From Calliopsis andreniformis (Eukaryota; Arthropoda; Insecta; Hymenoptera; Andrenidae): DNA of 64,000 nucleotides. The DNA lies in NCBI RefSeq assembly GCF_051401765.1, contig NC_135066.1, forward strand, positions 23,439,501 through 23,503,500, in the 5' to 3' direction. Positions 11,583 through 23,505 of the stretch are shown here, one piece after another. Position numbers and translations under genes: made by a program. Under the pieces are notes generated by a model, which made no database searches, was not told the origin of the DNA, and saw nothing but the letters and a program-made list of their open reading frames with translations. Each line of letters begins with the position of its first letter. Position 1 is the first letter of the stretch.

Positions 11583-12003
11583 TGAAAAATCTACCCTGCG
11601 GCAATCAATCTACCACAGAGCATCAATTATTTCAAAAAACCAATTTAAGATATTAGGACAAACGAATCCATCGAAACCATTGGAAAACGCCATGCACAAT
11701 AATTTAATCTTCTAACCATTGCTAATACTGTAGTCGCAACAAACATCACTTTTAATCTCATTTCTGCTACAGTGTATTTCCCACTAAAAATATTTTGGAT
11801 GCTACTTGTACATGCTACACGAAAATCATGTTGACCTTATGGAGTACACCTTCATTTTTATGACAAGAAATCAACTTAACTAAAAAATACTTGATGGGTC
11901 CTTCTGTAAAAAACTTCAGTAATAATAATGACAACACAATCCCTTTGTAGGACGAGTAATGACAGTCAGGGGCGTCGAATTGATTCTTCATCACAGGTTG
12001 CTC
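11583..12003 (-). repeat. Dispersed repeat X, copy 2 (inverted)
   Basis: The complement of this block aligns with copies 1 and 3 over its length: AGAAGATTAAATTATTG, TTCAAATAATTGATGCTC-like, CAAGTATTTTTTAGTTAAG and CCCCTGACTGTCATTACT. It lies about 260 bases from copy 3 in the opposite orientation, so the pair could form a large stem-loop. No function recognised. Confidence 0.75.
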
Positions 12004-12261
12004 TCCTACGGTCTACGGGTAACGAACGGACCCGCGAGCCGCCAGTTCATCACCTTTGTCGAAGTGAACTACCGCATTGACGTTTACACCCTCCGTGCTC
12101 ACATAGAGCATCTGTAACCGGTTAATATAAACTTAAAGGCAGTGGCTGCAAAATCATGTAAAATATTTGTTTATTTATACCTACAATAGTTTGGTTGATA
12201 TAAAATATTAAAAGTGTCTGCTTCTTTTGTAGTAACCCTGTTTATAATAATTGCAATTCCT
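12004..12261. other. Spacer between inverted repeat X copies
   Basis: Contains a GC-rich patch (about 12004-12125) that neither X copy shares. No gene seen. Confidence 0.4.
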
Positions 12262-12605
12262 TACAGAACAACCCACCAAGTATTTCTTTGCGAAGTAAGC
12301 AACTGACTGTAGCATAAGTAATGATTTTTGTAAGTCATTTTCTTGTCTTAAAAATGAAGGCGTATTCCATATGGTGAAACATAATTTTCGTATAGCATGT
12401 ACAAATAGTGTCAAAAATATTTTTAGTTAGAGACATATTGTAGTGAGAAAAATAAGATCAAAAGTGTTATTTTTGATAGAAGATTAAATTATCGTGCTTC
12501 GCGTTTCCCAATGATTTCAATGGATTCATTTACCCTAGTATCTTAAATTAGTTTTTTCAAATGAGTGATGCTTTGTGAGAGATTTGTTTCCGTAGGGTAA
12601 ATTTT
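12262..12605 (+). repeat. Dispersed repeat X, copy 3
   Basis: Aligns with copy 1 from CCCACCAAGTATTTCTTTGC through AAAATGAAGGCGTATTCC and AGAAGATTAAATTATCGTGC to GATGCTTTGTGAGAGAT. It lacks the first ~90 bases of copy 1. A 68-codon frame on the minus strand (12208-12414) is the longest surviving open stretch of the decayed reading seen in copy 1. Confidence 0.75.
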
Positions 12606-13490
12606 TCAAGGGAACGCATATACTTGACGTTCTTTCTTTACCTTCTGAAGGCATTTTGTGGTTAAAAAGAGATCGCACGTGAAGGTTAGAGAAACGTGTG
12701 TACGAATGGAAGATAAATTGTGCTGGAGACTTTTCTTTATCCTTCACATGCGGTCTGTTTCTAATGTGAGTATAGTTCTTCATTTGATCTCTAGGTATGC
12801 CTCTTCGAATTTCTTTCACTTTTCTAATAACCATTAGCAATTTCCTTCCATCTCTGATTCAAGTAACTTGACTAATCCAAACGAGCCTCAATATAATGTT
12901 TTATCATGAACAAGAACGAAGAGTATGTGCGACTACATAACAAAATGACTGAATATCGGTGTAGTAATGTTATAATAAGTATATAATTTAGGAACACTTA
13001 TAAACATGATCATTACAGATATGAATACATAATGTTTATCAAAAGATGTAAAGCTGAACGAAAGCTAAAAGCTCTGTTTTCAGAAATAAAGTCAAATGAT
13101 AAGAAGGAAGTCAAGAATTTGGAGGTTTCATTGGGTTCTGTAGCATCTTGAGTATATAATTTGGACTTTCTTGATTCCCACGGGAATGTTGTCTGTATCG
13201 TGGGAGTAGAATACTTGCGTGAATTTATTACGGAATGTTGCTTCGTTGTACTACTCCATTCTGCAATATTATACTGTATTCTCGAATTTGTAGGCAGAAC
13301 GTGCTATTTATAGGTCGGCTAAACTCGACACTCGATACTTGTCATTAGTAACGCAGTTTCCAGATCTTTTTATTCCCGAATACCACGTTACTGATAATGT
13401 TCTTAACGGAATTACGTATGGATATTATGAGATTAAGATCACATGTAGGTACTGTGTATTTAATTCTAGAATCGCCAGCATATACAGGGT
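12606..13490. other. No gene seen
   Basis: One 101-codon minus frame (12535-12840) overlaps the end of repeat X and continues beyond it; it has no recognisable motif and a basic, low-complexity composition. Otherwise AT-rich. Confidence 0.35.
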
Positions 13491-13742
13491 GAGTCACCTA
13501 ACGTTTCCACCTTAAATATTTTTGTTGTTTTTAAAGGTACGTCAAATGTAGCTCACACGATGCCAAACAAATTTTTCTTCTTTTGTCACTCTTTTTAGAA
13601 GTATCAAGTTTACCTCTATTCTTTTAAATGGTACCACTTCTTTTTAAACACCTACAATGATAGTTCCTTTCATTAGGAATTCAGTGACTATTATTATTCA
13701 AGATCATTCAAGGTCACGGGCAGAGAATACGTATAAACGTGT
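13491..13742 (+). mobile_element. Single arm of the 40.7-kb foldback transposon family
   Basis: Starts TACAGGGTGAGTCACCTAAC and then follows the left arm of the element at 40711 nearly base for base: CTTTTTAAACACCTACAATG, ATTATTATTCAAGATCATTC, CAGAGAATACGTATAAACG. The match stops near 13742 and no second arm follows, so this is a solo arm or truncated copy. It also gives the unoccupied form of the site where a solo LTR entered the other copy. Confidence 0.75.
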
Positions 13743-16462
13743 TTTCATTAGTCGCTTCAGATTTCAAAGATAATTTGTTGTATCAAAAATAAATATTTGT
13801 CTGAATAATTAATATCTAGAGAAAAATTAAAGTAATTTTCAAAAATTTCAGTACTTGTTAATTAATTAAAGTTTAAATATTTTATTTAATTCTTTATAGA
13901 AAGTAAGAATTGAATCTATTGGCATATTAATCAATTAAGGTTCATTTAAATATTCATCGAATTCTCACGTTGGTAACTGAGAATGAAGATAATAGCATTA
14001 AATAACATATGACCAATTACTCAATTAATCTTATTATGAAAATCGTCTATTATCAAATCGAATGTCTTTCACCTCTTTGTAACTCGTTTTCGGCTATTGA
14101 TACATCACAAATATAACTGCAAAGAGGATACTCTCGAGTGAAATTGATTCGTTCCTTCTCCGTAATCAATCACAATCAGTCATAATCGATCACTTTGCTT
14201 TCCTTTTTGCTGTTCACTTGAAATTTTAGTGCTTCAGATCATCAATCGTACAGTCTCTCATAGCTGACCTTAATTTCTCTTTACGAACATAATGTACGTG
14301 AGTTGAATTGAAACATTTGGAAACGCGCTAATAATTAGATAACTGATTGAAATTGTAATTATTTTTCATTTGTTTATACTTCAAGCAAATAAAAAATAGC
14401 AGAAGATAATTCTAGATGAATCAGATGCTTGTCTCTTCAAACTGGAAAATACCGAGAAGAAATTCTCACTGTTCACGTCAATTTCTCCCTGTGTTTATTT
14501 GAAGATGCAAATTAATCTGTTTCACAAACAATTTTTTCATTATCAATAAATATAGACATCGAGATACTTGCTATTGTACCTGGTGCGGAAACTGTTTTGT
14601 TGATTAAATTCTTCACTAAAATATTAATTAATTCTATCTAATTAGCAACGTCGGCATCCTGAATCAAATAGCGTGAAGTTTTTAATTGGACATAACTCAA
14701 GCTGCAGAATTCATCGAAAAATATTCAAGCTTATTTGAAATATGTAGGAATTAAAGAAAGCATTAAATTTTATGAGCGAAGAAAATGTTGAGTTTTACAA
14801 AATTGACGAAATAGAATTCAGTTATTATTACATTTCATTCTAACTTTTTTAAATAATTAGGTACCTATCCATACTTTATATCTTAATCAGATTTTGTTTT
14901 GGCAGTAACTCTGAGTTCACAAGCGAAACAAGTTCCTCTTCTCATGAGAAAACCAAAGGTGTGGAAATTGCTTTTGAAATCATAGTAGGCGGAAATTGTA
15001 GTATACAACTAGTGTTAGGAAACCCTAATATAGTTCTTCAGAATGAGTCTAAAAAATTGATAAAATGGGTTACAAGTGTTAGTATACAAATATTTCAATG
15101 AAATCTGGATTTTTAATATTTTTTAAGATAATAAATAACAATCTGGATAAGACGGTCTTTAATATGCACTATCTCAGAAATAAATTCTCATTGTTAGACT
15201 TATAGTACTTACCAATTAAGCACACTATATATGCATGTACACCTGTATATAAATAACTGAAACTCGATTACCATTTTATAATTTTAAATAATTCTAATAG
15301 GAAAGCATTAAACGTCACCAAATTTATCTTTACTAGAAACCAAATAATAGAAACGTTCAACTAGATGCGTTATATCTGTTTGAAATGTTTCGTGCCAGGC
15401 AGTACTAGGGTTGGCTGTTATTTTCTCCCGTGCTTCCGAGGCATTTAAAAGTCAATCCACAATCAGTGTTTTATGAGAAAGATTAAGGCTCGCATTCTGA
15501 ACTTTGTCTATGCCGACAGAAAAGCCCATTAAGCTTAAGCGAATGAAACAAAGTACTTGTGTCGCAGTTTTTCTTTGTCCCTTGTGATGAACACATGGAG
15601 TTACTTTGATGAAACGTTATCTCAAAATTTATCGGGAAAGTCTTTTTAATCCGAACTTCAATAATCATATAAAGGTTTGATAATAAGAGGAAAAATGATG
15701 ATAATTGGTTCAGATTTTAAAGCTAATTGAACTGATCTGGATTATAAGACAAATAAGTACCAACCTATTTCAATAACATTGAATGAAATTATGAATTTGT
15801 TGAGACATTGTTGCCTTAATTACGATGAAAATATTAGTCACATCACTTATTATAATATTATTCTTTATCTGGGATAGATAGGCTACCAAAAGTATTATTT
15901 AGACAGAGATCGTTCTAGTTCGTAATTCTAATTAGCTTAAGTAGATTAAGTAATGTACAAAAAAATTATATTATCATAGTGTTCGCTAGTGATTTAAAAA
16001 CTGATGAGACTAAATAAGTAAATAAAAGAGAAGGATAGGCGAAAATGCCCAAAGTTAAAAAAATAGAAATAGAAATAGAAATAACAAAGACGTAGGGACA
16101 ATTCTCTAACTGCTACAATCTATCAATATTTCTCATGAGTCGCTAAATTACTCTGTTCATTATAACTGCTAGGATTCGCCAGAAAAATCAACCACTATCT
16201 ATCGAAAGTGTCACCGGTCAATAACCTTCACGTTAAATTTTCACTTTGTACCAATTTTAGCACGCCATCCTTAGAAATTAGTGATGTTATCGAAGAGAGA
16301 TTAGGGCTTCAAGGAGACGACTACGGTATCTTATAATTAGTTGTTAATTGTTGTTATTCCTGTTTTGGAATACTGTACTTGGCACAATGAGCTACCTTAG
16401 TCTTAAGAAAGCTTAAAGCTTAAAATTATTACAAATTTTCTCAAAATTGTCGTATGCTATGG
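13743..16462. other. AT-rich interval, no gene seen
   Basis: No coding sequence recognised on either strand; the frames are short and random in composition. A small AAATAG microsatellite lies at about 16060-16083. Confidence 0.45.
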
Positions 16463-16735
16463 TGTAATGGACCTTTTAGTATAAAACCTTCAGTTTAATA
16501 TATATTTCTGAGATGCACACAGTTCGGCTGTTACTAAACGTCTACAAAACTCTCTAAGGGTAGGAAAATCCTGACCTGGAATGGGTCTTAGAGTGACGAA
16601 AAGGAAAACGCCGGCCTGCACGAAGGACGCGGCTCTTGGACTTAATTTATGACCCTTTGGTGAAAGTGCGTCTTTCTAACACAAAGTTTCATGAAAACTA
16701 CGTCTAAAACTAAAATATATAGAAAGTACATTACA
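16463..16735 (-). repeat. 3' LTR of an errantivirus-like retroelement
   Basis: On the minus strand the block begins TGTAATGTACTTTC at 16735 and ends GGTCCATTACA at 16463, giving TGTAATG...CATTACA inverted termini over 273 bases. It lies directly downstream of a polypurine tract and of the env reading frame, as expected for a 3' LTR. The matching 5' LTR is not in the window, because the element is truncated at its gag end. Confidence 0.72.
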
Positions 16736-16748
16736 TCTCCGCCTTTAG
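16736..16748 (-). promoter_or_regulatory. Polypurine tract of the errantivirus
   Basis: CTAAAGGCGGAGA on the minus strand abuts the LTR start. In LTR retroelements this RNase H-resistant purine run primes plus-strand DNA synthesis. Confidence 0.65.
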
Positions 16749-16763
16749 ATTAAAGATAAGTGT

Positions 16764-18340
16764 CTAAAACTTATCTTTAAGTACGCTACGTGAACGATGA
16801 GACGTAGTAGGTACGTCAGATGATTCAGCTTCTTCTGTAATAGCTGTTGAATCATCTAAACGATATTGTATCGATTCATATTTCGGCTCCGGTTTATTTC
16901 GAAAATTAAAAGTAAGGCAATTTACGACTTTAATACTCCTATCTACATCGTCACTATCGCGTTTAGAATATAGTCTCCTAAATCTATTCGCATAATATTT
17001 GTATATGTTATAGGATACATACATCATTATCAGTAAAACTAAAATATAAACAATGTGCAGAAAAGAAAAAGGTTTGTTATACTTTTGTTTCGGAATATTA
17101 TATAAAGTATCAGATATTTTACTTAACTTGAAACTAGCTATATCTAAATTATTTAAATTTACCATTTAGAAGTATTGCTTGCTTAAAATCTAATATAACA
17201 CTTACATTTATCTTATTCTTAGTGCAACAATCATCCTTAATTATATCGAAAGAAGTATTGGCATAAAGGAACTTTTAAAAGAACTTTGCGCAAGTAACAT
17301 AGTTGACAATGTATACACGCTTTGCATTCAGATGCTAATTCAAAGATGCCTATGCCTGAAAGTATAACATCAAATGGTTGTAATTGGGATTGACAATTTA
17401 ATGTAAGCTCAGTTTTCTTTGGTAAAATATAGATCCATTGATTTCCATTTGCTAATCTGTACCAGACATCATTCGAAATTTGAGTAACACGCATATCACA
17501 GAATTTTGGTATATCCATGGATGAAATTAGTAAATCAGTTTCACACATTGACCTAGTATGAATGGTATAAATTGGTATAGTCAGTTTACGGATATAATTT
17601 TCAGGTGTTAACTTACAATAATTTAAATTATCTAAAGTAATATATTGAGTTTTTGATTATGAAATCGCTAGATACTTTACACTAGGCTGAATAAAAATAT
17701 ATGATTCATTTTGTGATTTTACTGGAAATGGTAGAAGATTATAAAGTTGAAATATAACTTCAGTTACTAATGGAATTTTCATACTATTTATGAATTTATT
17801 GTCTATATTATAGACTTACAATGTAGTCAAATGTAAAATTTTATTCACCTTAGCTACTGTAAGTTCATATGGATAATGAACTCCTAGAGGACGTAATTTT
17901 ACGGTTTTCTTTAATTCATTAAAAACTTGAGTAGGAGTAATAATTGCTGGATGTAAAATATTTTGTTTTGCAAACAAAATATCGTTTATTAAATCAGAGA
18001 TTTCTTCATTAAGTATATTCGCTATTGCATTTAACGTAAGAAAATGTTGATTTATTTGCTCTTTAATTTCAAACTGGTCCATTTTCTTGTTTATATCCCT
18101 CGTATGACTATTTAGTAATTTAAAATTATCATTAAAGGTTTGTATGGATTTGTATAGATTAGTAATCGTATTATTAAAGTTTATGATAGTTGTTTGAACT
18201 ATTTGGCTTTGCGATTTGAAAAGTTCTTATTTCCTTAAACATTATTGATAATATTATTGTAATATTCTGCATAATTATTAATCAACATTCCAGTTTTAGA
18301 AAAGTATCAATAGAATTTAGAGGGCTACATTTTACTTAAT
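16764..18340 (-). pseudogene. env: Errantivirus env (baculovirus F-like family), broken
   Basis: Remnant of an insect endogenous retrovirus envelope gene, split into three open pieces on the minus strand with stops and frameshifts between them: 17816-18082 (88 codons, helical, N-terminal side of the ectodomain), 17237-17548 (103 codons, several Cys) and 16764-17165 (133 codons). The last piece has a strongly hydrophobic span of about 23 residues at codons 34-56, followed by a basic cytoplasmic tail, which is the layout of a fusion protein anchor. Family membership is judged from this layout, the Cys-rich middle, and the neighbouring gag-protease and LTR. No intact signal peptide or cleavage site was sought. 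It cannot make a full protein. Confidence 0.72.
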
Positions 18341-18738
18341 TATTATTTGTTTATCTTCTTTTATTATTTATATATCATATGTTTATCTCAAAATGCGAGA
18401 CGTTGCTGTTAAGTATTGCCGAATTATTTCAAATATTCTGCAACTGATTTATGGCGATATTTTCATTCAAGGTTATCTGAAAGTCATCGTATAGCAGGTC
18501 GTTGAATTCGTTTCGACATCGTCTACAATATTATGAAGTTAAAACTACTCAATTCCATTTAAAGATATGACGGCAACCTTGATTTGTTATTAAAAATCAA
18601 TTTTTTTTTAATTTAGTGAACTGCAATTTTTTGTCGGTTAAATACTGATTAATTTTGGTAGGAAACATTTTTCTGTCAGACCATCCGAACTGGCTGAAAA
18701 ATCGTGGGCACTAATTTATGTCGCACCCTGTATTTCCT
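18341..18738. mobile_element. Unclassified insert replacing errantivirus pol
   Basis: Between env and protease there is no RT, RNase H or integrase. Instead there is about 390 bases of AT-rich sequence whose right edge reads GCACCCTGTATTTCC, an ACAGGGTG-type end also seen on other inverted-repeat elements in this window. No matching left end is visible, so the insert is truncated or the boundary differs. Pol has been deleted or replaced. Confidence 0.4.
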
Positions 18739-19315
18739 TTTAATTGAGATAATTTAATTATGGATATATCAGCACCACTATCTAGTAATAGATTAGTTAT
18801 TTTATTTTCTGTTTCAAAAATTTCTACAGGGTACATAAGTTGTAAAATCTAAATTTACGTTGTTCTGCTTGAATTTGTTGAATTACTCTCGGTTCGGCAG
18901 TCACCGAGGACTGAATGAAGTTTATATTCGTTAATAGTACGACCAATATGCTTACAACATGCACACGATTTAACCATATTTCGTTGTCTACCTAACCAAC
19001 CGTGGCTAGTAGATGGTGACGAAGTATTTGTTTGAACATGTCTTTATATTTTGTTCAGTTTTTATGCGAAACTGTGATCCCGCAGGAATATTTGATGAAC
19101 TGTTTTTAAAATAACAGTTCATTTTAGTTTGTCCAGTACAATTAAAATTGAAACAATGTCTTGTGTCTTTCAAATCTAAATTTGAAACTTAGCTATTTCT
19201 CATAAAGATTTTTGTTCAGATTTTTCGGTGGCAGCAAATTGTACAGCATCTTCAAATGTTTCTGGTCTTTGAGCTTTGACAATAATAGAAATATCTCACA
19301 GAACTTGATCACAGA
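18739..19315 (-). pseudogene. Errantivirus gag C-terminus and aspartic protease remnant
   Basis: On the minus strand a retroviral-type protease start is clear at about 18745-18862: LLLDSGADISIIKLSQL, with the catalytic Asp-Ser-Gly. Upstream (about 18890-19040) is a gag segment with a CACCKHIGRTINEYK block, resembling a CCHC knuckle with its last Cys lost. Further upstream is DAVQFAATEKSEQ-type gag sequence with several stops. Near 19315 the reading changes abruptly into hAT transposase, so gag is cut there and no 5' LTR exists in the window. Order and strand fit the env at 16.8-18.3 kb. Confidence 0.7.
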
Positions 19316-20905
19316 ATTCTATACAGGGAAATCATTTATTTTTAAATCGTGGATAAGACAATGCAGCGATTACAGCAGTTTGTGATTAATGAGTAGAAAG
19401 GTCAAAGAAATCACGAAATCTGGTTATAACGCTATTGAGTAGAGATATGGTCAGTGGTTTACAATAAATCCAGTGATGTTGCAAATTTTCTAGTTTCTTT
19501 TTAATGCCACTAAGCACGGTACTAGAATTCTATAAAAAATCTGTGCATGTGGTACTGGCTCTGTGTAAGATAAATGTTCCGATATATAATCAATTTCATA
19601 GTTTTTTAACGAATTTTTTATATTCAACTTCTTGCATAATAATACATTTTCATTTTTGACCTTTAAAATTTGTTGGATTAAATTGTAAAGTGCATTCCAT
19701 CTTGTTTCGCCAGGTCGTGAAAGCTTCTGTCCCAAAATGCGTTAAAAAATTTTAGATGACTTTGGACTTTGGGCAGTTCTGCAAAGTTTGTTGCACTTTT
19801 TTATAATTTCATTATGAAATTTCTCTAATTCCGGAAATTCACTTAAAGTCTTTTTTATATCTGCAGCGGCACATAAATTTAATACATGACTGCTGCACTT
19901 TAAATGATTGGGTAGTGTTTGTCCTTCAAAAAAATTTAAGTAACTATTAATTCAGCTTTCATTTTCAGAAAATTGATCAACTGTATTTTTAACACTATAT
20001 TACAAAAGCTTTCACAAAATTGCTACCATTAGCAGTAATTGTTGCTACTAATTTGCCATTCGAATTAAGATTAAACTCTGAATGCAACTCGTGTAATATT
20101 TCAGCGATTCTGTCGAAGGAGTATGTACCGCAAAATCTTTTACAGATTAGAGCAACAGATTTTTTCTGAAGATCTTCTGTGATCCAATGGAGTATCATGT
20201 CAAGGAATCTTCTTCTCTTGCCTGAACACACATCGGCTATTGTACACACAAAAGATATTTCACTTAACTCTCTTTTAATATTTGCCATGTGTTTCTCAAG
20301 TCAATTATTAATATGACGCCCAAGTTGACGACGGGAGATTACTTGTAAACCTAATTCAATAATGTTGAAGTTTTGAAACATTTTCAAGGAATAAGGATCT
20401 TCAACTACTCTTAATGGTATCATTGAATGAATGACTAAAATGAAAACAGACTTACTAAACGTTTCCTGGGATAAACGTTTCCATGGTTTGTAATATACTT
20501 TTTTCTTTAACGGGGCCAGAATTTTTTGATTGTAATATTCTTATTCTATAATTATTGTATTCTTCAACAGCATCTGTCTCATGACATCTCTTGAGATGAA
20601 ATAAGACATTGGAACTAGAATTTCGACAACCTTTAACATAAACTTCTTTTTGTTGACATTTATTTGCACAATGCCGTAATTCTTTTCTTGTCAATAAATC
20701 TCTCTTCGTTTATAATTTCAAAAAAGTGACCGTCTAGTATCCTTAAATTACAGTTACTGATTGCATCTACACATTCAACGTCACTACCGTTAAGAGTTAG
20801 CTCATTAACTTTTAAAGGCTCACTCTTATTAAAACACATACTCCAAGATACCAAATCATTAGAGTCCATATCAGCCGTGATGAACGTAACTTTACTTATC
20901 ACTTG
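19316..20905 (-). pseudogene. hAT transposase pseudogene 1
   Basis: The minus strand carries the parts of a hAT-superfamily transposase in order. An N-terminal segment is at 20660-20902. A BED-type zinc-finger-like segment is at 20455-20694 (KGCRNSSSNVLFHLKRCHE). A catalytic-core segment is at 19995-20288, with FVCTIADVCSGKRR, FCGTYSFDRIAEILHE and TANGSNFVKAF. A later segment is at 19490-19735 (RPGETRWNALYNLIQQIL), continuing degenerate to about 19320 (AALSYPRFKNK). The C-terminal dimerisation block is missing, cut off where errantivirus gag begins. Several stops and frameshifts. In hAT transposons this enzyme excises and reinserts the element with 8-bp target duplications; no TIRs were identified here. 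Confidence 0.82.
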
Positions 20906-21274
20906 TATGACTACGGAACTACTGATAGTAGTACATCGCAGTCACCAGCCTTACAGTCGCGGAAATATGTTATTCGATAGATAAACACATAAACTGTTTA
21001 CAAACGAGAGCGAAACACAGTCTGTCTGTGGTATTACGGAAATTACCACACGACCGATGAATTAACATCTGTTTACGTTCCATATTCCATGAAGATTTAA
21101 AAACTTACGATAAACCCGAATAAAAAACGGTGAATAATAAACAACGAATAAAACTTCTGCAAACGAATAACGAATAACTAGGATAACTAATAATTCGAAT
21201 AATAAATAATCGACTAACATTAAATTATTTATTCGTTAGTCTTATTTAAATAAAATTTTATCTCAATAGTGCCC
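20906..21274. other. AT-rich interval, no gene seen
   Basis: Contains loose repeats of CGAATAA/AACGAATAA (21110-21260), including GACTAAC...GTTAGTC inverted words. Possibly the 5' end of the hAT element, but no TIR could be paired. Confidence 0.35.
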
Positions 21275-22560
21275 AATACTGCACTACGGGTACGTCCTTT
21301 ACATCGTGAATTTCTTTCAGACCCCAATACTAGCGATACTAGCGTGAGAAGCGTACTTCCGAAATGTCCACGGTCTGGGCTAGCTACAGATGAGGATAGA
21401 AACTGGGTTCTTTCTGGCGGAAGGTTAGAAACGGATGCAGATTTTGGGTACCTTCACGGCGAGAACATCAATGAACGCTCCGTTAATGTGACAAAAGATG
21501 ATATACTTTTAAGCAGCTTTATAAGCTGTTCGATAAGTATTATACGGGAGTTCCGCGACTACAAGGCGCACGGGAACGATAATCGCAACGTTATTCTCTC
21601 TAAATCTACGATTACACGCGTACGAGATATAAGGTGGTTTCGCTAGTTACCAATATTCGCGTCACAAAGGTTTTTATGCAATTTTCTCGAACTTAACTTC
21701 GCGAAAAATCCCGAACACGATGTTCATCCTCGTCCACAGGCTGCTGATAATTCCGCTTCGCTCTTTTTCCTGCCATTAGGTCTTAACGACGACCCAGAAT
21801 CAAGCTACTACAAACTGCAATATTCAATAGTTTCTAACGGAATCGTAGGAGATTATTGAGGAAACACTTACCACATGTGTCGTCCCTTTGACGTCTCGAA
21901 CAGGAAGTAGGACGAGGATTACGCGCTCGTCAGAATCTCGTTACGCGGCGTTTCGTACGACTTTCCTGACTGGTTTTCGCCTGTCACACCATTATTGGTC
22001 AATTCATGCTGGTGACATATAGATTATAATCAATGGTTGGCGTAAGCGACACTCCGGCCCCTTAGCCGGCTCACGGCTACGGTCCCGCGGTATAGGAGGT
22101 CCAAAGTCCGTGGTGTCCTTGGCCGCCATCTGCCGTCGATGCGACGTCGGTGACTATATATCGCGCTTCCGTCACGTTGTTCAAGTCAAGTTCCGGAACA
22201 TGGACCGAGAGGGCCCTCCTTGTGTGACGTCGGGTATTCCCCATGTCGCGACTTGTCCTCTACGACCGTGGTGCATCCTCCCCGTTGAACGTCTGCTTTA
22301 CCTCTGGGCGATGGGCTACGACAGCCTTTTCCCACCTATCCCTGGCATCTTTGTCACTGCCCGGGCTGAGTGATGTGAAACGGCGAATACCTGGGCCGCT
22401 TTCCCGAACCAAACACCGGCCGTGAGACCCAACCCTTTGGCTGCGATGCTGGCCAGCCGACATACCTTATCACCAAATGTCTCCGCCTGTAAGCAGACTC
22501 TGTTAGATCGCACTGCTACTCCTAGTCCAGTTAGACGACCTTACTCTAGTTCATTTTATC
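21275..22560. other. Second GC-rich island without recognised coding
   Basis: Base composition rises sharply, with many CpG. Frames exist on both strands (125 codons at 21269-21646 plus; 87 at 22110-22373 plus), none with a motif I recognise. It may be a GC-rich retroelement fragment or a host regulatory region. Confidence 0.3.
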
Positions 22561-22992
22561 GGTCATTCGTGCCCTAGAGAGGGTTATAGCTCATATGATA
22601 TCATAAGAGAAGTAAATGCTAACATTAATATTTCATTATTGAATCAACAAGGTATCTACTATTTTCAAAGAAAAATATGTTCCAAATTAAAAGGATATAA
22701 TACATTATATTTCAAACCATTTAAACTAATAGAAATAGAGGTGCCTAAAAACATGATACAAAAATTTTGTAATCAACCTGTACCGTTAATTTTCATTTTC
22801 CCTCATACTTTGGTCTGTTATCTCATTATATTGCAACACATAGGAATTATATTCATTACGTCGAAAAATTGCATTTTGGCCAGGTTTTCTAACAAAAAAA
22901 TTTGGTCCTCTGAGTACAGCGTTTAGGAGCCAACGGTAGGCACGTATAAAATGAACAAATGGTGACTGGAAATCAGTCGGGATTCGTTTACG
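22561..22992. other. AT-rich interval, no gene seen
   Basis: Only short frames without motif; nothing recognised. Confidence 0.4.
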
Positions 22993-23505
22993 GTGGAAAA
23001 AGTCGAATGGAATGAGGCTAGACTCGGTCGGGAGAAAGAAACAGTAAAGGTAGCTATTTGCGTGTCCCGTGCAAAGCGAGCGACTGCGACGGAGGGAGCA
23101 ACAGAACGTTGCTCTCGTGCACCTAGCTTCCCCCAATGCCAGGCAGAAACTAATTTAAGTTGGAGAATCACTTTGGCTGTTTCGATTTATTCAGATACTC
23201 GACGTATTTCCCGCGAGAGGCCACCCGTCCAACGGTCTGCTCCTTCGACTTGTAGCCCCCTTATTCAGCTGCGATGCAAAAGCTCCGACATGCACGCTGT
23301 GGCCCATGTGAAAATTCGAGGGACCAGCTCAAACCGAACTGACATGTTCCTCCTGTATTACTTCCGCCCTGTCCTGTTTCTTCTCACCCATCTTGTGACG
23401 TTGACATCTCCAAATTCGACTTCTAACGCCAATCGAGATTGGAATTCCATTCTGTTTTTGTCGGTATGTCGGGAAACAACAGTTCAACAAGTTTGGGGAA
23501 ATTAA
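22993..23505 (+). CDS. Unrecognised open frame of 170 codons (doubtful)
   Basis: This is the longest open frame in the window that I cannot assign to a mobile element. It begins with ATG at 22993 and ends with TAA at 23503-23505. The product would be Arg/Ser/Thr-rich, with one hydrophobic stretch around codons 117-136 (MFLLYYFRPVLFLLTHLVTL), which could be a membrane segment. There is no known domain, no neighbour suggesting an operon or exon structure, and overlapping open frames run on the other strand, as happens by chance in locally GC-richer DNA. I give it only to mark the open stretch; it may well be non-coding. Confidence 0.12.
   Translation: MEKVEWNEARLGREKETVKVAICVSRAKRATATEGATERCSRAPSFPQCQAETNLSWRITLAVSIYSDTRRISRERPPVQRSAPSTCSPLIQLRCKSSDMHAVAHVKIRGTSSNRTDMFLLYYFRPVLFLLTHLVTLTSPNSTSNANRDWNSILFLSVCRETTVQQVWGN

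Noticed and set aside
22993..23505. 170-codon open frame as a real host gene
   Set aside because: No motif, no neighbouring exons, overlapping open frames on the other strand; listed only at very low confidence.
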